Origin: Rhodobacteraceae bacterium HTCC2083
GTDB lineage: Bacteria; Pseudomonadota; Alphaproteobacteria; Rhodobacterales; Rhodobacteraceae
Reading direction: 5' to 3'
Length of the DNA: 64,000 bases
Assembly: GCA_000156115.1 (NCBI GenBank)
Contig: DS995276.1
Span: forward strand, 3,566,620 to 3,630,619
Positions 46,643-54,687 of this stretch are shown here, piece after piece. Numbering within the stretch: the first letter of the stretch is position 1; the number at the start of each line of letters is the position of its first letter. The notes below the pieces were generated by a model. It was not told where the DNA came from, searched no databases, and saw nothing but the letters and a program-made list of their open reading frames with translations. Position numbers and translations under genes: made by a program.

Positions 46643-47224
46643 TCATAGTTTCAAACCTTTGCCAAACATCTTGGCAAGCTGTGCGGCGCGTGCCTTATAG
46701 ACAGCATAAGTCGGCAGAGGTTTTTTGATTCCGTAAAATGACGACATAATCGTTTGGCCCGTAATGATAGGATCGGCGCACTCGATACGGCCTTGGTCTG
46801 CTTCATCCTTCAGCCACTGCGTCAGCGCCAAGCGAATATTAGTCGCGATTTTGTCGATCGCTTCATGGCTTGAACCGCTTTTCACATCCATCAATTCGTT
46901 ACCATGCTCCGCGTCCAGCAGGAATGCCATTGCAGCATCGGGATCGAATGCGTCAAAAACACCCTGCAATACCTGCTCTGGGTTTCCCGAGTGAGCCAAA
47001 ACCGCGTCAACCCTCGCTAGCACTTTGGTGAAGAAATCAAGGCCAAGATACCCAAAAATGTCCTCTTTGCTTTGAAAGTGCAAATAGAGGGCGGGGCGCG
47101 ACATGCCAGCCTTATTCGCAATCAACTGCATCGAGGTTTTGCGAAATCCATGCTCTGCAAAAACCATAAAAGCAGCGTTTGCGATCGATTTTTTTTTATC
47201 TACCTCAAAGGCTTCACTGTCCAT
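46643..47224 (-). CDS. TetR/AcrR family transcriptional regulator
   Basis: 193 residues. N-terminal helix-turn-helix of the TetR family: IANAAFMVFAEHGFRKTSMQLIANKAGMSRPALYLHF-like (residues about 12-45). The C-terminal ligand-binding domain is variable. ATG at 47224 is chosen; an in-frame GTG at 47266 would place the operator palindromes inside the gene. It is divergent from the ior-like pair, and the palindromes between them are its likely targets, so it probably represses itself and the pair; the inducer is unknown. Confidence 0.85.
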   Translation of the reverse strand: MDSEAFEVDKKKSIANAAFMVFAEHGFRKTSMQLIANKAGMSRPALYLHFQSKEDIFGYLGLDFFTKVLARVDAVLAHSGNPEQVLQGVFDAFDPDAAMAFLLDAEHGNELMDVKSGSSHEAIDKIATNIRLALTQWLKDEADQGRIECADPIITGQTIMSSFYGIKKPLPTYAVYKARAAQLAKMFGKGLKL

Positions 47225-47233
47225 ACACCGCTT

Positions 47234-47259
47234 TTGACAAAATAAACCAATTTTGTCAA
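47234..47259. promoter_or_regulatory. Operator palindrome 1
   Basis: Perfect inverted repeat TTGACAAAAT-N6-ATTTTGTCAA, 26 bp, 10 bp upstream of the tetR ATG. Ideal geometry for a TetR-type dimer. A second, overlapping 12-bp palindrome TGTCAATTGACA spans 47254-47265. Confidence 0.7.
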
Positions 47260-47287
47260 TTGACACCCTGACATTATGACTTACTTT
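47260..47287 (+). promoter_or_regulatory. Sigma-70 promoter of the ior-like pair
   Basis: TTGACA (47260-47265, perfect -35), 16-base spacer, TACTTT (47282-47287, weak -10), about 37 bases before the iorA-like ATG. Operator 2 covers the spacer and -10 and operator 1 ends next to the -35, so repressor binding would block it. Confidence 0.5.
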
Positions 47288-47293
47288 TGTCAG
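47268..47293. promoter_or_regulatory. Operator palindrome 2
   Basis: CTGACA-N14-TGTCAG, also 26 bp overall, 34 bp centre to centre from operator 1, with the same TGACA/TGTCA half-sites and partly the same inner bases (TTAT / CTTT). Probable second binding site for the divergent TetR protein. Confidence 0.55.
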
Positions 47294-47323
47294 AGAGCTC
47301 AGATTGACCTTTGGAGACAGAAA

Positions 47324-47788
47324 ATGGCGACCTCAATTACCGTAAATGGCAAAGAACGCAGTGTCGATTTGCCCGAAGACGTGCCCCTCCTTTGGGTCTT
47401 GCGCGATGAGCTCAACTTGACCGGAACCAAGTTTGGCTGCGGCGTTGCTGCATGTGGTGCATGCACGGTTCATATCGACGGTGTCGCCGTGCGGTCCTGC
47501 CAAACGCCATTGTCGGATGTCGACGGCGAGGTCACGACGATTGAAGGGCTTGGAACGCCTGAAACGCTTCATGCTCTCCAAACAGCCTGGATAGAGCATC
47601 AAGTCGCACAATGCGGTTACTGCCAGTCCGGGCAAATCATGCAAGCTGCGAGCCTATTGGCAGATATCCCGAACCCAACCGACGCAGATATTGGTGATGC
47701 GATGCAAGGTAATCTTTGCCGATGCGGGACCTACCCTCGAATTCGCGCTGCAATCCATAGCGCCGCCAAAGCATCGCAGGGAGCATAA
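47324..47788 (+). CDS. iorA: (2Fe-2S)-binding subunit of a molybdenum hydroxylase (isoquinoline 1-oxidoreductase alpha-like)
   Basis: 154 residues. Xanthine-dehydrogenase-family iron-sulfur subunit with a plant-type cluster at [16 protein letters not shown] ... RSC and a second cluster at [13 protein letters not shown] with [16 protein letters not shown]. It passes electrons from the large Mo subunit. The start ATG 47324 follows TTGGAG. It is 3 bases from the next gene, so the two form an operon. Gene symbol by family; substrate (an aromatic N-heterocycle or aldehyde) is not established. Confidence 0.88.
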   Translation: MATSITVNGKERSVDLPEDVPLLWVLRDELNLTGTKFGCGVAACGACTVHIDGVAVRSCQTPLSDVDGEVTTIEGLGTPETLHALQTAWIEHQVAQCGYCQSGQIMQAASLLADIPNPTDADIGDAMQGNLCRCGTYPRIRAAIHSAAKASQGA

Positions 47789-47791
47789 ATC

Positions 47792-50032
47792 ATGGCCTCA
47801 TTCAAAAAAATCGCCCGCCGCACATTCCTCATTGGTTCCGCCGCTATCGTTGGTGGCGTCGCATTTGGCGCATACAAATACACCCGCCCTTTGGAAAACC
47901 CGATTGAGGCTGGCCCAAATGAGGCAGCACTCAATCCGTTCATTTTTATTGACCAAGAGGGCGTCACGATCATCACGCCACGCGCAGAAATGGGGCAAGG
48001 GGTGCACACCACGCTTGCCGCTCTCGCCGCAGAAGAGCTTGATATCGCTTGGGAGGATGTGCGCGTTCTTCACGGTCCACCCGCGCAGGCCTATTACAAC
48101 AGCGCCTTGATGGGCGCGTCGCTGCCAATAGCGGAGTATTCGAAAACCGCATTTATGCAGACCGTGTCCGAAGCCTTGGGCGAGACCAACAAATTGCTCG
48201 GTATGCAGCTTACGGGTGGGTCTACGTCAATGATGGATGGCTATGACCGCTTGCGCCACGCGGGGGCCACCGCGCGGGAAACACTCAAACTGGCCGCCGC
48301 AGACGCATTTGGTATTGCTGCAAGCAATTTGAAAACAATGAACGGGCGTGTATATCAGCCTGACGGAAACTCGATTTCTTATTCCGATCTTGCACCCGCC
48401 GCTGCGAAGCTCAATCCCCCTTCGGTAGAGCTGCGTCCAAAATCCGAGTGGAAATACGTCGGCAAAACCATGCCACGTGTGGATATGATGGCCAAAGCGA
48501 CAGGCACCGCAGAGTACGGCATTGATGTGCGCCTTGAGGGGATGAAATACGCAACTGTGCGCATGAATCCGCGTCTCGGCGCACCGTTGAAATCAATGGA
48601 TGCCTCTAACGCGTTGGACATGGCAGGCGTGGAGCAAGTAATCGAGCTTGATGGCGGATTTGCAGTGATCGCGTCCAATACGTGGCTGGCCTTCCAAGCG
48701 GCGGACGCAGTGGAGGTTGAGTGGGTCACTGCCACCTACCCCTCCGAACAGGGCGAGATTTGGAGCGCAATTGAACAGAGCTTCAACACCAATCCGAATT
48801 CTATGCTGCGCGATGATGGTGATGTAGACGCAACAATCGCGGGTATCACCGAAATCACCGCAGAGTACCGCATGCCCTTCCTTGCGCATTCCACGATGGA
48901 GCCGATGAACGCAACGGCGCTATACACGGATAGCTCACTGGAACTGTGGTGCGGCAATCAAGGGCCAACAATCGTGCGCGACAAATGCGCCGCCGCGGTT
49001 GGCCTCACGTCCGATCAGGTCACGCTTCATACGACATTGCTTGGCGGTGGCTTTGGACGGCGCGGTGAATTCGACTTCGCACTTTATGCCGCGCAGATCG
49101 CTCAAAAATTGCCCGGCGTCCCCGTTCAAGTCACGTGGAGCCGCGAAGAAGACATGCGCCACGATTTCTATCGCCCAGCCGCGCTTGGGCGCTACAAAGG
49201 GGCGGTGAAGGACGGCAAAGCGGTCCTGCTTGATGCAAAAGTCGCGGGCCCATCTGTCGCGTTTGATGCGATCGAGCGCTGGGTGGGCTTTGGCGGCGGC
49301 GGACCTGACAAGGTCCATGTTGAGGGTGCCTTTGATCAACCCTACAAAATCCCCAACTACCGCGTTGCCGGACATCTCACTGATCTCAGTGTACCCCTCG
49401 GCTTTTGGCGCTCTGTGGGAAATTCGGTCAACGCGTTCATGCATGACAGCTTTTTGGACGAGCTCGCCCATGCGGCTGGCGCGGATCCGCTGGCCTTTCG
49501 CCTTGATATGATGCGCGATGAACATGCGCCCTCCACAGCTGTGCTCGAGACCGTGCGCGATATGTCGGGTTGGACGGGTAAGACAGAAGCAGGCGTCGGG
49601 CGTGGCGTTGCCTTTGCGCACAGCTTTGGCACGCCAGTCGCGCAAGTGATCGAGGTGATTGACGAAGAGGGCAGTATCCGCATCAACCGCGCTTGGATCT
49701 CAGCAGACCTTGGCACGATCCTTGACCCCGGCAATTTAGAAGCACAGCTTTATGGCGGAATGATTTATGGACTTTCAGCGGCGCTCTTTGGGGAAATCAC
49801 TTTTGCGGATGGCGAAGTCGAGCAAGACAACTTCCCTGATTACGACGCTTTGCGCATTCACAACGCGCCTGTAACAGAGGTCAAAGTCATGGAAAGCGGT
49901 GGCCACATTGGCGGTGCGGGAGAGCCCGGAACACCACCGTCAATGTCGGCACTCACCAATGCGATATTCGACCTCACGGGCAAGCGCGCGCGCACATTGC
50001 CGTTGATGCATGAGTTTGATCTACTGACCTAA
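47792..50032 (+). CDS. iorB: Molybdopterin-binding oxidoreductase large subunit (isoquinoline 1-oxidoreductase beta-like)
   Basis: 746 residues. Large Mo-cofactor subunit of the aldehyde/xanthine dehydrogenase family. It begins with a twin-arginine signal or anchor (RRTFLIGSAAIVGGVAFGAY), as periplasmic IorB proteins do, then has ITPRAEMGQGVHTTLAALAAEE, GGGFGRRGEFDF (Mo-site loop) and the late IGGAGEPGTPPSMSALTNAIF with the conserved catalytic Glu. Works with the iron-sulfur subunit. Under likely control of the divergent TetR regulator. Confidence 0.88.
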   Translation: MASFKKIARRTFLIGSAAIVGGVAFGAYKYTRPLENPIEAGPNEAALNPFIFIDQEGVTIITPRAEMGQGVHTTLAALAAEELDIAWEDVRVLHGPPAQAYYNSALMGASLPIAEYSKTAFMQTVSEALGETNKLLGMQLTGGSTSMMDGYDRLRHAGATARETLKLAAADAFGIAASNLKTMNGRVYQPDGNSISYSDLAPAAAKLNPPSVELRPKSEWKYVGKTMPRVDMMAKATGTAEYGIDVRLEGMKYATVRMNPRLGAPLKSMDASNALDMAGVEQVIELDGGFAVIASNTWLAFQAADAVEVEWVTATYPSEQGEIWSAIEQSFNTNPNSMLRDDGDVDATIAGITEITAEYRMPFLAHSTMEPMNATALYTDSSLELWCGNQGPTIVRDKCAAAVGLTSDQVTLHTTLLGGGFGRRGEFDFALYAAQIAQKLPGVPVQVTWSREEDMRHDFYRPAALGRYKGAVKDGKAVLLDAKVAGPSVAFDAIERWVGFGGGGPDKVHVEGAFDQPYKIPNYRVAGHLTDLSVPLGFWRSVGNSVNAFMHDSFLDELAHAAGADPLAFRLDMMRDEHAPSTAVLETVRDMSGWTGKTEAGVGRGVAFAHSFGTPVAQVIEVIDEEGSIRINRAWISADLGTILDPGNLEAQLYGGMIYGLSAALFGEITFADGEVEQDNFPDYDALRIHNAPVTEVKVMESGGHIGGAGEPGTPPSMSALTNAIFDLTGKRARTLPLMHEFDLLT

Positions 50033-50238
50033 TCGCAACACACTGCGCGCCTTTTTGAAACAGTAGGCGCGCAGAAACAGGCTAAGTCCCCTGTCCCAAA
50101 GGCGACACAAACCCTTTAAAACCTTCCTAAAATCGCCCTAATCCGCACGCAAACGCGTCAAATTCCAATTGTATCCATTTTGGAAACGCAAAGGAAACGC
50201 ACTGTTTCCAATGCCGGTTTCTAGAATGGAATACGCAT
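50033..50238. promoter_or_regulatory. Leader region with GGAAAC repeats upstream of the RTX/Hint gene
   Basis: 206 bases. Near its right end the inverted repeat TTGGAAAC (50180-50187) / GTTTCCAA (50204-50211) encloses a direct repeat GGAAACGCA (50182-50190 and 50193-50201). A further TTCCAA (50163-50168) pairs with the same arm. It could be an operator or a hairpin controlling the RTX gene, but no family is recognised. Confidence 0.4.
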
Positions 50239-52560
50239 ATGCCCAATGGATATCTGGTCACGGTCGGCGATGCATCGCTTGATGTGAATGACACCATCGA
50301 TGCGACACAGGTCTTTTTCACCATCGGTGCCACGATTGGCACGGGCGGGTGGAATTGGTCTGGAATCTGGGCAGGTAACGGCTCATTTTATTCCAACATA
50401 AATGACACGGGCACCTTCTATGAGGGCACAGACGGCAACGTCTACTTTATCCCGGACACGTGGTTCACAACCAGTGGCTCCGCCTATGTGACCTCCGCAC
50501 CGGCTTTCTCACTTTCAATACTCGTCGACGGTACAAGCGGCGCAGATGTCATCGATGCCAGCTATTCAGACGGTGACGGTGACCAAGTGGATGCGGGTGA
50601 TGGTTCTGGACCTTCGGGACATGAGGACACAATCAGCGCGGGCGACGGAAACGATAGCGTTGAAGCGGGCCTTGAGGACGACATCGTCTACGGTGGCGGA
50701 GGCAGCGATACGCTTGAGGGCGGATCTGGCAATGACACACTTTACGGCGATACGGACGACGTGAGCCCCGGTGGTGCGCCAGGCAACGATAGCATCCTTG
50801 GCGGCTCTGGCAACGATGTCATTTTTGGCGAAGGCGGTGCAGATAGTATTCGCGGCGATGGCGCGGCTGACGAGATTGATGGTGGCGAGGGCAATGACAC
50901 GATAGCGGGTGATGCGGGCGCTGATACAATTCGCGGCGGACTTGGCAACGACAGTATTGATGGCAACGATGGCAATGATCTGATTGGGGCAGATCAAGCG
51001 AGTGACTCTTCAACGCTAGACTGGGGTACTCTCGACGAGAACGGCAGCTTTGCGATCACTGGCGCAAGTGAGACGATGAACGTCACGATCACCACAACGA
51101 CCAACGGCGCAGGACAGACTGCAAACGTACAATCCCAAGGCTCCCCTGCGGCTGACGGCCTCTGGGTCTCTAGTTTAAGCGACCCTGTCACGACCACGAT
51201 GACCTTTGATAGCTTGATCGAGAATGCAAATTTCGAAATCTACGATATCGATCAAAACACTGGATCATGGGATGATCTTTTGACGATCGTCGCGATAGAT
51301 CAAGACGGTAACCAAGTGCCTGTGGTCTTTTCCGACTTGGACGGGCTGCATTCTGTCAGCGGCGATGACCTAAACGCAGACGGCAATGCCAACACAGGCG
51401 TTGAAACGACCGGCGCGGACGATTCCGTGACCGTTGATATCGCAGATCCTTTTGTTCAATTGATCTTCACTTTTGACAACGGCGAAAGCGCATCAAACAG
51501 TGGCCTCTTCGGGGTTGGCAATATGACCCTGGATTTCACAGTCGATTATGACGCTGAACCGGGCAACGACGCAATCAACGGTGGGGCTGGCAACGATACG
51601 ATATTCGCGGGCAACGGGGACGATTCCATATCCGGTGGCATAGGCAGCGACAGCCTTGATGGACAGGCCGGAAATGATTTCTTCAACGTTGGCGAAGGCG
51701 ACACGGCCATTGGTGGCGACGGCGATGACTACTTCCAAATAGTCGAGTTAAGTGAAACCCCTGGTGCGGGTGCCAATATTTTCATCCAAGGCGACGAAGG
51801 CGACGAGACCACTGGCGACACGCTGAACCTCGGCACACTTGGTGATCGAAACGAAATTGTCTACTCCAACACCGATGACGCAGCGGGCGGTCTCAGCGGG
51901 ACGCTGACCCTTGAAGATGGCACGCTTCTGACGTTTGAGAACATCGAAAAGATCATCTGCTTTACCCCCGGCACGATGATTGACACGCCCTTTGGTCAAC
52001 GCGCAGTTGAAACGTTGAAAGCAGGCGATCTCGTCACGACACTCGACGCTGGCGCGCAACCAATTGCTTGGACGGGATCGCGCACGATACCCTGCACCCC
52101 TGCAACTACGCCGATCCAATTCGAAATGGGATCGATCGACGGCTTAAGCGCGCCGTTAAAAGTTTCCCCTCAGCATAAAATGCTCGTCTCACACTTTTCC
52201 TGCGACTTGCTTTTCGGTCAAAATGACGTGTTTTGCACTGCGCAACACATGCTAAATGACCGCGTGAAACGTGTGGCGCAAAAAACGGTAACCTATGTGC
52301 ATATCATGCTCGACACGCATCAGGTGATCACCGCAAACGGCGTAGAAACTGAAAGCTTTCACGCCGGTCCAGAAGGGTTGATGGCGCTCTCTGATGCTTC
52401 CAAAGCCGACTTGTTCTCGGCCTTTCCAGCGCTCAAATCAGATCCCTACGCTCACGGAAAATCTGCCTATACGTGTTTAAAGTTCCATGAAACCAAACTC
52501 TTAGTGGAGGAAATTGCGATGGCAGATGCGTGGCGCATGTCCCAACAATCCGCCGCTTAG
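50239..52560 (+). CDS. RTX-repeat secreted protein with C-terminal Hint domain
   Basis: 773 residues. A unique N-terminal part (1-110) is followed by a first array of calcium-binding GGxGxDxxx nonapeptides (about 110-250, for example GGSGNDTLYG, GGEGNDTIAG), a beta-sandwich-like middle (about 250-435), a short second RTX array (about 440-500) and a Hint domain from Cys574 (CFTPGTMIDTPFGQRAVETL ... GDLVTTLDAG, then LKVSPQHKMLV and HQVITANGVETESFH near 690). RTX proteins are normally exported by type I secretion, and bacterial Hint domains can self-cleave or splice; whether this one is active is unknown. No T1SS genes in the window. Terminal stop is 9 bases before the convergent amidotransferase gene. 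Confidence 0.85.
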   Translation: MPNGYLVTVGDASLDVNDTIDATQVFFTIGATIGTGGWNWSGIWAGNGSFYSNINDTGTFYEGTDGNVYFIPDTWFTTSGSAYVTSAPAFSLSILVDGTSGADVIDASYSDGDGDQVDAGDGSGPSGHEDTISAGDGNDSVEAGLEDDIVYGGGGSDTLEGGSGNDTLYGDTDDVSPGGAPGNDSILGGSGNDVIFGEGGADSIRGDGAADEIDGGEGNDTIAGDAGADTIRGGLGNDSIDGNDGNDLIGADQASDSSTLDWGTLDENGSFAITGASETMNVTITTTTNGAGQTANVQSQGSPAADGLWVSSLSDPVTTTMTFDSLIENANFEIYDIDQNTGSWDDLLTIVAIDQDGNQVPVVFSDLDGLHSVSGDDLNADGNANTGVETTGADDSVTVDIADPFVQLIFTFDNGESASNSGLFGVGNMTLDFTVDYDAEPGNDAINGGAGNDTIFAGNGDDSISGGIGSDSLDGQAGNDFFNVGEGDTAIGGDGDDYFQIVELSETPGAGANIFIQGDEGDETTGDTLNLGTLGDRNEIVYSNTDDAAGGLSGTLTLEDGTLLTFENIEKIICFTPGTMIDTPFGQRAVETLKAGDLVTTLDAGAQPIAWTGSRTIPCTPATTPIQFEMGSIDGLSAPLKVSPQHKMLVSHFSCDLLFGQNDVFCTAQHMLNDRVKRVAQKTVTYVHIMLDTHQVITANGVETESFHAGPEGLMALSDASKADLFSAFPALKSDPYAHGKSAYTCLKFHETKLLVEEIAMADAWRMSQQSAA

Positions 52561-52569
52561 GGTCTCAGC

Positions 52570-53346
52570 CTACGCACTTAACCGCGCGCGCGAGCGACGC
52601 GCATCGGCAAAGCTTTGCACTGCTGCGCCAAAGGCCGCAAACAAGGGTCGCGACACAGGATCACCATCCGCGTTCCATTCCGGATGCCACTGAACAGAGG
52701 CCGTAAACCCCGGCGCATCCTTCACATAAATCGCCTCTGGCGTGCCATCTTCAGCGACCCCATCAATGATGATCCGAGGCCCCGCTTCTTTGATCCCCTG
52801 ACCGTGCAGCGTGTTGGTCATCACCTCGTCAGCCCCAAAAATCTCGTGAAACACTCCGCCAGTCTTGACGCTCACCTTATGGCGGATTTCGAACTTTTCC
52901 TCGAGCGTGCCGTCAGGCGGCATGCGGTGGTTCATACGCCCCGGCAAATCGCGGATCTCTGGATAGAGCGAGCCCCCCATCGCAACATTCACCTCTTGAA
53001 ACCCACGGCAAATCCCAAGGAACGGCTGCCCTTGCTCCACGCAGGCGCGCACCAGCGGAAGCGCAATCGCATCGCGCGCGCGATCAAATTCACCATGTGC
53101 CTCAGTAGGGCTTTCCCCGTATTCCTCGGGATGCACATTCGGACGCCCACCCGTGAGCAAAAACCCGTCAAACTGCACCATCAACTCTTCAACACTCACA
53201 TGCGCAGGGTCCGCAGGCACTAGGATCGGCATGCAGCCCGCCACTTGCGCGATCGCATCGGTGTTCATCACCCCGCCCGCATGTACAGGATATTGATCAT
53301 TCAGCAGATATGAATTCGAAATGATGCCGACGATAGGACGCGTCAT
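52570..53346 (-). CDS. puuD: Gamma-glutamyl-gamma-aminobutyrate hydrolase family protein (PuuD-like class I amidotransferase)
   Basis: 258 residues. Class I glutamine amidotransferase fold: nucleophile loop PFLGICRGFQEVNVA with the catalytic Cys, and SVQWHPEWNADGD with the His and Glu. Opens with RPIVGIISNSYLLNDQYPVHAGG. PuuD family members hydrolyse gamma-glutamyl-GABA in putrescine breakdown, but many members act on other substrates. No other puu genes are nearby, so the symbol is by family only. Confidence 0.85.
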   Translation of the reverse strand: MTRPIVGIISNSYLLNDQYPVHAGGVMNTDAIAQVAGCMPILVPADPAHVSVEELMVQFDGFLLTGGRPNVHPEEYGESPTEAHGEFDRARDAIALPLVRACVEQGQPFLGICRGFQEVNVAMGGSLYPEIRDLPGRMNHRMPPDGTLEEKFEIRHKVSVKTGGVFHEIFGADEVMTNTLHGQGIKEAGPRIIIDGVAEDGTPEAIYVKDAPGFTASVQWHPEWNADGDPVSRPLFAAFGAAVQSFADARRSRARLSA

Positions 53347-53439
53347 GCACTCTCCTTGAGAGATGTTGCTTTACCATTGCAATATATGGCGGCAATGCGC
53401 GGGCTTGCAATGCATCTTAGTAAATAAGCGATGTGACGC

Positions 53440-54624
53440 ATGCCACATCACAAAATCAATGATCCTGACTTTCTAAAAGACCCAACCGCGACCCTTGCAC
53501 ACATGCGCGCCGAAGGTGCCTTGGTACGGATCAAGCTTCCGATCATCGGGCTATGCTGGGCCACGACCACAGATGCGGCTGCACGTGATATCCTCAAAGA
53601 CGACGCTCATTTCGCGCGCAAACCCGCCAATGCGGGGGGCCGCGATATCGGGCGGTATTATTGGTTCTTACCCCGCTTTATGCGTCCCTTGACCCGCAAC
53701 ATTCTTGGCTTTGACGGGGCTGAGCATAAACGCATTCGTACGGCTGTGGATCAAAGTTTTTTCCGAGCATCAATTGAAGCATTACGGCCGGACATCACAC
53801 GGATCGCGGATCATTACCTTGATCAACTCGTCACAAACAAACTCGTTGATATCACTGAGGATTACGCCCGTCTGTTGCCGCTAGAAGTGATCTGTGTGCT
53901 GCTCGGGATCAAGCCAGACTTGCGCACCACGCTAGCGCGCGCAATCTCACCGATTTTCAAACCGACGGGTGTCTTGACGTTGCTCACCGCCCTACCCGGC
54001 CTCTATAAAACGCAAAAACTCTAGCGCGTGGAGATCACGCATATTCGCGACACGCCGCGCGATGGTTTGCTGAGCACTTTGATCCACGACCCCACGTACG
54101 ATCTAACGGATGACGAGATCTTGTCGCTTGCGTTCATTCTATTCATCGCTGGCCATGAGACGACGTTACATTTGATTTCCGACTCAGTGTTTGCAATTTC
54201 AGAAGGGGCGCCATTCAACGAACCGACCTCTCTCGCCATCGAAGACTTCATGCGGTTTTTCAGCTCTGTTTTGATGACAAAACCACTCTTCGTACGCGAA
54301 ACTCATGACCGCTTTCGCCAAACCCTGAAACAAGGCGACAAGGTCATCGCACAATTGATTGCCGCCAATCATGACCCTGTCCGTTTCGAAAATGCGACTG
54401 ACCTCCAAACAGACCGTCGTCCCAACGCACATATTGGATTTGGCTTTGGCCCGCATGTGTGCCTCGGGATGCGCCTTGCCCGCCTGGAAACTTAGATCGC
54501 ACTCTAACGCCTATTCCAGCGTTTTCCAAACCTTGAATGCGGCCCCAAAGATGCGTCCCCACTTTACAGTCAGCGCGTCGGTTTTCGCGGCATAAAGCAT
54601 CTCAAGGTCAAACTCAGACCTTAA
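53440..54624 (+). pseudogene. Cytochrome P450, broken by three in-frame stop codons
   Basis: One continuous frame of about 394 codons, the size of a normal bacterial P450. It opens NDPDFLKDPTATLAHMRAEG and contains an I-helix FIAGHETTLHLISD, the heme loop GFGFGPHVCLGMRLARLE, and a P450-like C-terminus (RLFQRFPNLECGPKD). It is interrupted by TAG at 54022-54024, TAG at 54493-54495 and TAA at 54505-54507, all in the same frame with homology-like sequence on both sides. The K-helix ExxR Glu appears to be Asp (IEDFMRF), a further sign of decay. Three separate nonsense codons make a sequencing error unlikely, so this is a genuine, recently lost gene. Confidence 0.9.
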
Positions 54625-54687
54625 GCTCTTTCCTTTTCCACAAATATCCCCGGATCAGCACAGCGCTCGAGGGACAGCGCCCCTCTT

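Noticed and set aside
50569-51738. Tandem short repeats read as a possible CRISPR or satellite array
   Set aside because: The periodicity is 27 bp in coding frame and corresponds to RTX nonapeptides (GGxGxD).
7642-54507. Stop-codon recoding (TAG/TAA read as sense)
   Set aside because: Many intact genes here end normally with TAG or TAA (acs, livG, kpsC with TAG; rpoD, livM with TAA), so the in-frame stops are mutations, not recoding.
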